From GCA-003244245 sp036494005 (GTDB lineage Bacteria > Actinomycetota > Actinomycetes > Mycobacteriales > Pseudonocardiaceae): 5,077 bases of DNA. The notes beneath the pieces were generated by a model that saw nothing but the letters and a program-made list of their open reading frames with translations, did no database searches and was not told the origin of the DNA. Within the stretch, counting starts at the first letter, position 1, and every line of letters starts with the position of its first letter. A program made the position numbers and the translations under genes. Positions 1 to 4,670 of the stretch are shown here, piece by piece. The stretch is from NCBI GenBank assembly GCA_036494005.1, contig DASXOV010000086.1:1-5077 (forward strand). The letters are read 5' to 3'.

Positions 1-148
1 CGCGCTGGAGCAGGTCGTAGACGCCGAGCCCGGTCAGTGCCAGCAGTGGTCCGGCGGCCAGCCACCACCAGGGGTCGATCCCGACGGAGAGCCCGAGGGT
101 GGCCAGCGCGAGGAGCGCGATGCCGCCGAGGTAGGTGAAACGGGTCAC
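1..148 (-). CDS. FMN-binding glutamate synthase family protein, N-terminal fragment
   Basis: Reading the minus strand from a GTG at 148-146 gives 49 codons that run off the left window edge. The product starts VTRFTYLGGIALLALATLGL and ends in VYDLLQR. It contains two hydrophobic stretches (about residues 6-22 and 28-43) separated by a DPWWW turn, which predicts two membrane segments. A short two-helix N-terminus ending in YDLLQ(R) is typical of the membrane-anchored FMN-binding glutamate synthase (GltB2/GltS-like) family, whose catalytic barrel would follow outside the window. The start is well constrained: an in-frame TAG lies at 160-158, only four codons upstream. No Shine-Dalgarno is visible, and the gene may be leaderless. 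It is divergent from the small gene at 250. The membrane-protein call is strong. The family name rests on recognising the N-terminus only, since no FMN or iron-sulfur motif is visible here. Confidence 0.72.
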   Translation of the reverse strand, partial: MTRFTYLGGIALLALATLGLSVGIDPWWWLAAGPLLALTGLGVYDLLQR

Positions 149-160
149 AGCGCGAGGCTA
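149..160 (-). promoter_or_regulatory. Candidate -10 box of a leaderless promoter
   Basis: On the minus strand the hexamer TAGCCT (160-155) matches the actinobacterial -10 consensus TANNNT. It is followed by exactly six bases and then the GTG start at 148. This is the spacing expected when transcription begins at the first base of the start codon, and it agrees with the lack of a ribosome-binding site. No convincing -35 element is seen. The hexamer includes the in-frame stop TAG that bounds the gene. This is an inference from geometry. Confidence 0.4.
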
Positions 161-194
161 AGCGATGGCTGCCGCATCCGCCGGTGCGCACGCC

Positions 195-222
195 GGAACC
201 TGGAGAGTGGTTCGATACGTTG
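195..222 (+). promoter_or_regulatory. Candidate ECF-sigma (SigE/SigH/SigR-type) promoter
   Basis: GGAACC at 195-200 and CGTTG at 218-222 are separated by 17 bases. This resembles the GGAAC-N16/18-CGTT pattern of actinobacterial extracytoplasmic-function sigma factors of the SigE, SigH and SigR groups. Transcription would start near 228-230, leaving a leader of about 20 nt that contains the ribosome-binding site at 236-243. The position therefore suits the gene starting at 250. The match is seen in the sequence; its use by an ECF sigma factor is inferred. Confidence 0.42.
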
Positions 223-235
223 TCAGGCCGACAGC

Positions 236-243
236 AGAAGGGA
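236..243 (+). promoter_or_regulatory. Ribosome-binding site that fixes the start at 250
   Basis: AGAAGGGA ends six bases before ATG 250, which is good Shine-Dalgarno spacing. The same frame is open back to a GTG at 184, but that codon has no such site. The extension would also cover the candidate promoter, so the shorter start is preferred. Confidence 0.7.
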
Positions 244-249
244 CTCGCC

Positions 250-531
250 ATGTCGTTGATCCGGAAGCTGGCTGCGCTTGGAGTGGCCGCAGAGGCCGCG
301 CGCCGCTATGCCCAGAAGAACCCCCAGAAGGCCCGAGAGCTGACCGAGAAGGCAGCCTCGTTCGCCGACCAGCGCACCGGTGGCAAGTACCACGGGCAGA
401 TCGAGTCGGCGAAGCGCAAGCTCGCCGACCTCGGTGGCTACGCCGCGCCGGAGCCGCCGCTCACCGCGCAGGCGGTCATCACCCCCGCGGAGCCGCGCCC
501 GGCCCCGCCGACTCCCTACAAGCGCGGCTGA
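250..531 (+). CDS. Small MT0933/Rv0909-like protein (orphan 'antitoxin' family)
   Basis: A 93-residue basic protein. Residues 1-62 look helical and charged, with many Lys, Arg, Ala and Glu. They include the core DQRTGGKYHGQIESAKRKL at about 40-58. The TGGKY motif (43-47) followed by an amphipathic helix resembles the MT0933/Rv0909-like antitoxin family, where similar 'D.KTGGKY...I' cores occur. The tail (66-93) is rich in proline and alanine and probably disordered, ending KRG. There is no signal peptide or membrane segment. In the family's namesake pair a toxin gene follows immediately. Here the next gene is bkdA after 166 bp, so no toxin partner is present and an antitoxin role is unproven. 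A stress-induced or nucleic-acid-associated protein is equally possible. The candidate ECF promoter upstream would fit stress induction. The coding call is confident; the family assignment is moderate and the function unknown. Confidence 0.75.
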   Translation: MSLIRKLAALGVAAEAARRYAQKNPQKARELTEKAASFADQRTGGKYHGQIESAKRKLADLGGYAAPEPPLTAQAVITPAEPRPAPPTPYKRG

Positions 532-546
532 ATCCGCGCGGGCGAT

Positions 547-561
547 GCCGCCCGAGGCGGC
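547..561 (+). terminator. Short hairpin after the small gene
   Basis: A perfect 6-bp stem, GCCGCC and GGCGGC, encloses a 3-nt CGA loop and starts 16 bp after the stop codon at 529-531. There is no T-run after it, so termination would have to be of the U-less kind often proposed in actinobacteria. It may only weaken read-through into bkdA. Confidence 0.35.
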
Positions 562-574
562 TCATGCCACGATG

Positions 575-584
575 TCGCTAGCGA
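575..584. other. 10-bp perfect palindrome TCGCTAGCGA
   Basis: TCGCTAGCGA is identical to its reverse complement. It lies in the gap before bkdA and contains the only TA step of that gap. It could be half of an operator or a chance palindrome. No second copy was noticed in the window. Confidence 0.25.
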
Positions 585-604
585 GCCCGTCCATCCGGAG
601 GGGC

Positions 605-632
605 GGCCGGCGCCCCCACCGGGTCGCCGGCC
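605..632 (+). other. Strong GC-rich inverted repeat upstream of bkdA
   Basis: Perfect 8-bp arms GGCCGGCG (605-612) and CGCCGGCC (625-632) enclose 12 bases, inside which CCC (615-617) and GGG (621-623) can pair further. In RNA this would be a very stable hairpin. It could end transcripts from the small gene, or sit in the bkdA leader if the transcript reads through. There is no T-run. Confidence 0.45.
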
Positions 633-649
633 CGTTCGCTGCCGATGTG

Positions 650-676
650 CCCCGGGCCGCCACAAGCGGCTTGGGG
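650..676 (+). other. Hairpin just upstream of the bkdA ribosome-binding site
   Basis: Bases 650-660 can pair with 666-676: CCCC with GGGG outside, two G-T wobbles (654/672 and 655/671), and a perfect GCCGC/GCGGC inside, around a 5-nt CACAA loop. The 11-bp stem ends 10 bases before the GAGGAG ribosome-binding site of bkdA at 687-692. It could act as a terminator, an mRNA stabiliser or a leader control element. The wobbles mean the structure is stronger for plus-strand RNA than for the antisense. Confidence 0.4.
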
Positions 677-697
677 ACCTGAGCACGAGGAGCCGCC

Positions 698-1870
698 ATG
701 CCGTCGTCGTGGCCCGGTTTTGTCGAGCCTGACCCCACTCCGCAGCAGGTCATCGCCGGCCTGCACGCCACCGTCGAAGGTGGCGAGGACCTGGTTCAGG
801 TGCTCACCCCGGAGGGGGTGCGGGTGGCCGAGCCCCGGTTCGACCATTACCTGACCGACATCGACGTGGACCGCCTCAAGGCGTTCTACCGGGACATGGT
901 GCTGGTCCGCCGGGTGGACCGGGAGGCCAACGCGCTGCAGCGGCAGGGCCAGCTCGGCATCTGGGTGCCGCTGCTGGGCCAGGAGGCCGCCCAGATCGGC
1001 GCCGGCCGGGCGATGTCGGCGCGGGACATGGCGTTCCCCAGCTACCGCGAGCACGGCGTCGCCTGGGCCCGGGGCATCGACCCGACGGAGCTGCTCGGCA
1101 TCTTCCGGGGTACCGACCACGGCAGCTGGGACCCGGCCGAGGTCGGCTTCCACCTCTACACCATCGTGATCGGTAACCAGTGCCTCAACGCCACCGGTTA
1201 CGCGATGGGGCAGCGGCTGGACGGCAGGATCGGCGACGCCGAGACCGGCGAGGCCACCATCTGCTTCTTCGGCGACGGCGCGACCTCACAGGGCGACGTG
1301 CACGAGGCGTTCGTCTGGGCGGCGGTCTACGACTCGCCCGTGGTGTTCTTCTGCCAGAACAACCAGTGGGCGATCTCGGCGCCGCTGGAGCGGCAGACCC
1401 GGGTGCCGTTGTATCGGCGGGCGCAGGGCTACGGCTTCCCGGGGATCCGGGTGGACGGCAACGATGTGCTCGCCACGCTGGCCGTGACCCGCTGGGCACT
1501 GCAGGAGTGCCGCACCGGGAACGGCCCGGTGCTGATCGAGGCGGCCACCTACCGGATGGACGCGCACACCACGTCGGACGACCCGACCCGTTACCGGCTG
1601 GCCGACGAGTTGGAGGCGTGGAAGCTCAAGGACCCGATCGAGCGGGTGCGGGTACACCTGGCCAGGGAGGGACTGGCGGAGCCGGAGTTCTTCGACGAGG
1701 TCGCCGCCGAGTGTGAGGAGCTGGCCACCCGGGTACGGGAGTACTGCTTCTCGATGCCCGCCCCCGGCCCCGACCGGATCTTCTCCGAGGTCTACGCGGA
1801 ACTCTCCCCACCCGTGGAGAGCCAGCGGGAGCAGCAGCTGGCCTACCACGAGACCTTCATCGAATCCTGA
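698..1870 (+). CDS. bkdA: Branched-chain 2-oxoacid dehydrogenase E1 component, alpha subunit
   Basis: 390 residues, full length for an E1 alpha subunit. With BkdB it forms the cytoplasmic thiamine-diphosphate (ThDP)-dependent E1 that decarboxylates the 2-oxoacids of valine, leucine and isoleucine and passes the acyl group to the lipoyl arm of BkdC. Visible motifs are PLLGQEAAQIG at 91-101, PSYREHG at 114-120 (ThDP contact region), and the ThDP/Mg motif starting GDG at 192-194 and ending QNN at 220-222. The loop HTTSDDPTRYR at 290-300 matches the BCKDH-type HSTSDDSSAYR more closely than the pyruvate dehydrogenase HSMSDPG type. Its His290 corresponds to the conserved active-site histidine. The ATG at 698 follows GAGGAG (687-692) with a 5-nt gap. 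It is the first gene of bkdABC. Homologues are often annotated pdhA; the TSDD loop and the neighbouring genes favour branched-chain substrates, but substrate choice is inferred. Confidence 0.93.
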   Translation: MPSSWPGFVEPDPTPQQVIAGLHATVEGGEDLVQVLTPEGVRVAEPRFDHYLTDIDVDRLKAFYRDMVLVRRVDREANALQRQGQLGIWVPLLGQEAAQIGAGRAMSARDMAFPSYREHGVAWARGIDPTELLGIFRGTDHGSWDPAEVGFHLYTIVIGNQCLNATGYAMGQRLDGRIGDAETGEATICFFGDGATSQGDVHEAFVWAAVYDSPVVFFCQNNQWAISAPLERQTRVPLYRRAQGYGFPGIRVDGNDVLATLAVTRWALQECRTGNGPVLIEAATYRMDAHTTSDDPTRYRLADELEAWKLKDPIERVRVHLAREGLAEPEFFDEVAAECEELATRVREYCFSMPAPGPDRIFSEVYAELSPPVESQREQQLAYHETFIES

Positions 1871-1890
1871 GAAGGATTTGCAATAGTTGG

Positions 1891-1910
1891 CATTCCGAGT
1901 TTCCGGAGTG
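1891..1910 (+). other. Hairpin downstream of bkdA
   Basis: CATTCCG (1891-1897) pairs with CGGAGTG (1904-1910) with one T-G wobble, around a 6-nt loop, 20 bp after the bkdA stop. It has no T-run. It could be an intra-operon attenuator or a 3'-end stabiliser for bkdA mRNA. Confidence 0.35.
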
Positions 1911-1922
1911 CGAGAGTCGTGC

Positions 1923-1966
1923 TGTGCACAATGAGATTTCCATGCGATAAATCATTCGGAAGATCT
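1923..1966. other. Palindrome and bulged dyad in the bkdA-bkdB gap
   Basis: TGTGCACA (1923-1930) is a perfect 8-bp palindrome. Immediately after it, AGATTTCC (1934-1941) can pair with GGAAGATCT (1958-1966) with a single bulged G at 1962, around 16 mostly AT bases. These could be operator sites or RNA structure. Lrp/AsnC-type regulators control bkd genes in other bacteria, but I cannot assign a regulator here. Confidence 0.25.
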
Positions 1967-2111
1967 GCTGCCTTCGCGGACCTCGTCATGTAAAAATGGT
2001 CGCAGTGTCCATCACGACTCACCGGTGCCGCCTCGCTCGACCGGGCAGCCTGCGCCGGAGGTCTGGTAACCGTCCTGGCCGCCACGAACGGCGGGGTGGG
2101 AGGAGTGGAAC

Positions 2112-3149
2112 ATGTCCACCGTGCAGCAGTTGGAAAGCGTGCGGCCGGCAGCGGAGTCGGTATCGAGTATGCCTGTATCGAGTATGACAATGGCGAAAGC
2201 GCTCAACGCCGGCCTGCGGGCCGCGATGGAGGCCGATCCCAAGGTCATCATCATGGGAGAGGATGTCGGTAAGCTCGGCGGCGTCTTCCGGATCACCGAC
2301 GCTCTGCAGAAGGACTTCGGTGAGCAGCGAGTGCTCGACACTCCGCTGGCCGAATCCGGGATCATCGGTACCGCGGTCGGGCTGGCGATCCGCGGGTACC
2401 GGCCGGTGTGCGAGATCCAGTTCGACGGGTTCGTCTTCCCGGGCTTCGACCAGATCGTCTCCCAGCTCGCGAAGCTGCACTACCGCTCGCAGGGCAAGCT
2501 CCGGATGCCGGTGGTGGTGCGTATCCCGCACGGTGGCGGCATCGGCGCTGTCGAGCATCACTCGGAGTCCCCCGAGTCCTACTTCGCCCACACCCCAGGG
2601 CTGAAGGTCGTGGCCTGCTCCAACCCGATGGACGCCTACTGGATGATCCAGCAGGCGATCGCCTGCGACGATCCGGTGATCTTCTTTGAACCCAAGCGGC
2701 GCTACTGGGAGAAGGGCGAGGTGGACACCGGCCGGGCGCCGTCGCCGCTGTTCGCCTCGCGGGTGCTGCGTCCGGGTACCTCGGCGACGGTCGTGACCTA
2801 CGGGCCGACGGTGCGCACCGCACTGGACAGTGCTGCCGCGGCGGAACTGGACGGCCACCACCTCGAGGTGATCGATCTGCGTACGCTGTCCCCCCTGGAC
2901 CTCACACCGGTGTTCGCCTCGGTGCGGCGGACCGGACGGCTGGTCGTGGTGTCCGAGGCCCCTGGTGAGGTGTCGCTGACCTCGGAGGTGGCGGCCCGGG
3001 TGTCCGAGGAGTGCTTCTTCTCGCTGGAGGCGCCGGTGCTGCGGGTGACCGGGTTCGACACCCCCTACCCGCCCTCGAAGTGCGAGGAGGACTACTTGCC
3101 CGATCTAGACCGGGTGCTCGACGCTGTCGACCGCGTGTTGGCGTTCTGA
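2112..3149 (+). CDS. bkdB: Branched-chain 2-oxoacid dehydrogenase E1 component, beta subunit
   Basis: 345 residues, the beta half of the E1 heterotetramer. The transketolase-like pyrimidine-binding domain spans about 27-200 and the C-terminal domain about 215-340. Recognisable conserved stretches are IIMGEDVGKLGGVFR (46-60), DTPLAESGIIG (76-86) with Glu81 at the position of the catalytic ThDP-activating glutamate, EIQFDGFVFP (101-110), and EHHSESPESYFAH (148-160), which matches the active-site histidine region. FFEPKRRYW (191-199) is typical of BCKDH-type beta subunits. The ATG at 2112 has a very strong site, GGGAGGAG at 2098-2105, six bases upstream. Family similarity appears to begin only near Met27, so residues 1-26 are an unusual extension. 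That extension contains a duplicated VSSM(P/T) unit, and Met20, Met25 and Met27 are possible internal starts without good ribosome-binding sites. It lies 241 bp after bkdA and 44 bp before bkdC. Confidence 0.93.
   Translation: MSTVQQLESVRPAAESVSSMPVSSMTMAKALNAGLRAAMEADPKVIIMGEDVGKLGGVFRITDALQKDFGEQRVLDTPLAESGIIGTAVGLAIRGYRPVCEIQFDGFVFPGFDQIVSQLAKLHYRSQGKLRMPVVVRIPHGGGIGAVEHHSESPESYFAHTPGLKVVACSNPMDAYWMIQQAIACDDPVIFFEPKRRYWEKGEVDTGRAPSPLFASRVLRPGTSATVVTYGPTVRTALDSAAAAELDGHHLEVIDLRTLSPLDLTPVFASVRRTGRLVVVSEAPGEVSLTSEVAARVSEECFFSLEAPVLRVTGFDTPYPPSKCEEDYLPDLDRVLDAVDRVLAF
2160..2189 (+). repeat. 15-bp tandem duplication in the bkdB N-terminus
   Basis: GTATCGAGTATG occurs at 2160-2171 and again at 2175-2186, giving two 15-bp units that differ only in their last three bases (CCT, then ACA). 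They encode VSSMP (residues 17-21) and VSSMT (22-26). Each copy carries an in-frame ATG. Confidence 0.9.
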
Positions 3150-3164
3150 GTGTTTCCTGGAGTG

Positions 3165-3194
3165 ATGAACTGTCGTGGTGAGGTACTGATCTGA
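3165..3194 (+). other. Nine-codon mini-ORF overlapping the bkdC start
   Basis: ATG at 3165 opens MNCRGEVLI. Its TGA (3192-3194) overlaps the bkdC ATG as TGATG, the arrangement used for translational coupling. GGAG at 3159-3162 is only two bases from the ATG, which is too close for a normal ribosome-binding site, so translation is doubtful. The bkdC site itself (GTGAGG, 3178-3183) is rather far from its ATG at 10 bases, so coupling would be useful if real. Confidence 0.2.
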
Positions 3195-4603
3195 TGGCGC
3201 CCGTCAAGCAGTTTCCGCTACCCGATGTCGGCGAGGGTCTCACTGAGGCGGAGATCCTCAGCTGGCACGTCAAACCCGGGGACGCGGTCAGGGTCAACCA
3301 GATCATCGTCGAGATCGAGACGGCCAAGGCGGCCGTCGAACTGCCCTGCCCCTGGGCCGGGGTGATCACCGAACTGTTCGCCGAACCGGGAACCACCGTG
3401 CAGGTCGGTGCCCCCCTCGTCGGGATCGACCTCGACCCGAGCGTGACGGCACCCGCCGAGGGCGACGTCCCTTCGTCGTCCGCGCAGGGCGCCCGGCCTG
3501 ATGCGGGGACCGGCGAGCGCGTTCCCAACCTGGTGGGCTACGGCCCGCGCACTTCGACCGCGGCTCGCCGCCCCCGCAAGGGCGCCCCGTCCGCGGCCCC
3601 GGTCGGCACTGCGACGGAGTCCGTCGCAACGGAGTCCGCCGCAACGGAGTCCGCCGAGGAGACCACGGTGCCCCAGGCCAAACCACCGGTGCGCAAGCTG
3701 GCCAGGGAGCTGGGTATCGATCTGCACACCGTGCTCGGTTCGGGATCCGGTGGGGTGATCACCAGAGAGGACGTAGAACGGGCCAGGGGGGATCTGCCCG
3801 AAGAGGATCTGCCCGAAGAGGATCTGCCCGAAGAGGATCTGCACAGCCCGGCGCCGTTCGGTGGAAACGGCAGTGGTGCCGCGACGGACACCCGCGCGAC
3901 GGACACCCGGCAGCGCAGGGAACCGATCCGCGGGGTGCGCAAGGCCACCGCGGCGGCGATGGTGGCCTCCGCCTTCACCGCACCGCATGTGACCGAGTTC
4001 CTCACCCTCGATGTGACGCCGATGATGGAGTTGCGGGCGCGGCTCAAGCAGCAGCCGCAGTTCCGTGACGTCAAGCTCACCCCGCTGGCATTCGCGGCCA
4101 AGGCGATGTGCCTGGCGGTGCGGCGCACCCCGGAGGCCAACGCGCGCTGGGACGAGGCCGCGGGCGAGATCGTCTACTTCGACTACGTGCACCTCGGCAT
4201 CGCCGCGGCCACTCCGCGCGGACTGGTGGTGCCCAAGATCCGCGACGCGGACGGGATGTCACTGCGCGAACTGGCCGTCGCACTGGAGACCCTTACCACC
4301 ACCGCACGGGAGGGGCGTACCTCACCGGGCGACATGGCGGACGGCACGACCACGATCACCAACGTCGGCGTTTACGGCGTCGACACCGGCACCCCCATCC
4401 TCAATCCGGGTGAGTCGGCGATCCTGGCGCTCGGCGCGATCCGGGACATGCCCTGGGTGGTGGACGGCGCCGTCGTGCCGCGCAAGGTCTGTCAGCTGGC
4501 GCTGTCCTTCGACCACCGGGTGGTGGACGGGCAACAGGGCTCGCGGTTCCTCGCCGACCTCGGCGCCCTGCTCGCCGACCCGGCCCTGGCCCTCACCTAC
4601 TGA
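3194..4603 (+). CDS. bkdC: Branched-chain 2-oxoacid dehydrogenase E2 (dihydrolipoamide acyltransferase)
   Basis: 469 residues, the core of the complex: it takes the branched acyl group from E1 on a lipoyl arm and transfers it to CoA. Domains in order: one lipoyl domain (about 5-78) with lipoyl-lysine Lys45 in IETAKAAVE; a linker (80-160) with three TES(V/A)(A/E) repeats; the peripheral-subunit (E1/E3)-binding domain (about 164-198, VRKLARELGIDLHTV to REDVERA); an acidic linker with three DLPEE repeats and two ATDTR repeats (200-239); and the acyltransferase domain (about 243-466). The catalytic HRVVDG lies at 441-446, with His441 and Asp445, and TTTITNVGVYG and PILNPGESAI are typical of the family. 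The ATG at 3194 is fixed by an in-frame TGA at 3179-3181. The E3 gene is not present, so a shared Lpd is expected. Homologues may be annotated as pyruvate dehydrogenase E2; the linkage to the BCKDH-type E1 supports bkdC. Confidence 0.94.
   Translation: MAPVKQFPLPDVGEGLTEAEILSWHVKPGDAVRVNQIIVEIETAKAAVELPCPWAGVITELFAEPGTTVQVGAPLVGIDLDPSVTAPAEGDVPSSSAQGARPDAGTGERVPNLVGYGPRTSTAARRPRKGAPSAAPVGTATESVATESAATESAEETTVPQAKPPVRKLARELGIDLHTVLGSGSGGVITREDVERARGDLPEEDLPEEDLPEEDLHSPAPFGGNGSGAATDTRATDTRQRREPIRGVRKATAAAMVASAFTAPHVTEFLTLDVTPMMELRARLKQQPQFRDVKLTPLAFAAKAMCLAVRRTPEANARWDEAAGEIVYFDYVHLGIAAATPRGLVVPKIRDADGMSLRELAVALETLTTTAREGRTSPGDMADGTTTITNVGVYGVDTGTPILNPGESAILALGAIRDMPWVVDGAVVPRKVCQLALSFDHRVVDGQQGSRFLADLGALLADPALALTY
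3614..3658 (+). repeat. Three 15-bp tandem repeats in the first bkdC linker
   Basis: Units ACGGAGTCCGTCGCA (3614-3628), ACGGAGTCCGCCGCA (3629-3643) and ACGGAGTCCGCCGAG (3644-3658) encode TESVA, TESAA and TESAE (residues 141-155). The first copy sits in a perfect odd palindrome: GCGACGGA (3611-3618), a central G, then TCCGTCGC (3620-3627). They lie between the lipoyl and subunit-binding domains. Confidence 0.92.
3791..3842 (+). repeat. Three exact 15-bp tandem repeats in the second bkdC linker
   Basis: GATCTGCCCGAAGAG occurs three times without a mismatch (3791-3805, 3806-3820, 3821-3835), followed by a partial fourth copy, GATCTGC (3836-3842). It encodes DLPEE three times (residues 200-214), then DL. 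Exact identity, including third codon positions, points to recent expansion. The linker joins the subunit-binding and acyltransferase domains. Confidence 0.95.
3881..3910 (+). repeat. 15-bp tandem duplication just before the acyltransferase domain
   Basis: GCGACGGACACCCGC (3881-3895) is followed directly by GCGACGGACACCCGG (3896-3910), one mismatch in 15. It encodes ATDTR twice (residues 230-239). The first eight bases, GCGACGGA, also start the palindrome of the TES repeats at 3611. Confidence 0.92.
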
Positions 4604-4627
4604 TCCCCCGGGTGTGCTGATCACGAT

Positions 4628-4670
4628 TTGTGTGCCGGCAACGACACATTCTGTCGTTTCCGGCACACAA
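4628..4670. terminator. Long bidirectional hairpin between convergent genes
   Basis: TTGTGTGCCGG (4628-4638) pairs perfectly with CCGGCACACAA (4660-4670). After one C-T mismatch (4639/4659), AACGACA (4640-4646) pairs with TGTCGTT (4652-4658), leaving a 5-nt CATTC loop. That makes 18 bp of stem. It lies 24 bp after the bkdC stop and 26 bp beyond the stop of the minus-strand gene, so it can serve both. No T-run follows on either strand, as is common for actinobacterial terminators. An outer TGATC/GATCA pair (4618-4622, 4676-4680) could extend it. Confidence 0.8.

Larger units (their letters stand above)
1871..2111 (+). promoter_or_regulatory. 241-bp AT-richer gap between bkdA and bkdB
   Basis: The first 130 bp (1871-2000) contain about 62 G or C, near 48%, while the genes on both sides are visibly much richer. 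No convincing gene lies in it on either strand. It holds a hairpin (1891-1910), a palindrome TGTGCACA (1923-1930), a bulged dyad (1934-1966) and an A-run at 1992-1996. Near matches to a -10 box occur (TAAATC at 1948, TAAAAA at 1991), but none is an exact TANNNT. A separate promoter or control element for bkdBC is the simplest explanation. Confidence 0.45.

Noticed and set aside
184..249. GTG at 184 as an upstream start of the small gene
   Set aside because: It has no ribosome-binding site, covers the candidate promoter, and adds 22 residues with no resemblance to the family core; ATG 250 has a well-spaced site.
165..581. 138-codon plus-strand frame overlapping the small gene
   Set aside because: Its Arg/Pro/Gly-rich product is typical of an out-of-frame reading of GC-rich DNA and it covers a gene with a better start and family motif.
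578..1153. 191-codon minus-strand frame opposite bkdA
   Set aside because: Shadow of bkdA on the other strand; no recognisable domain, and the plus-strand frame encodes conserved E1 alpha.
1286..1849. 187-codon minus-strand frame opposite bkdA
   Set aside because: Antisense shadow; the opposite frame encodes the ThDP motif and the TSDD loop.
1996..2187. 63-codon plus-strand frame in the gap as a leader peptide
   Set aside because: No ribosome-binding site, an Arg-rich product, a 76-bp overlap with bkdB in another frame, and no run of Val, Leu or Ile codons that would suggest attenuation.
1843..2190. 115-codon minus-strand frame covering the bkdA-bkdB gap
   Set aside because: It is the only long frame spanning the gap, but its start lies inside the bkdB repeat, its end lies in bkdA, and the product has no recognisable motif or clear ribosome-binding site. 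Left as noise, though the gap itself is reported.
2019..2861. 280-codon minus-strand frame opposite bkdB
   Set aside because: Long antisense frames are common in high-GC genes; it mirrors the conserved E1 beta sequence and shows no domain.
3791..3842. Repeat array as a CRISPR or mobile-element trace
   Set aside because: Units are directly adjacent without spacers, keep the bkdC reading frame and encode a linker, so this is an in-gene tandem repeat.
3218..4192. 324-codon minus-strand frame opposite bkdC
   Set aside because: Its repeated ILFGQ segment is simply the reverse complement of the DLPEE repeat; there is no independent evidence of coding.
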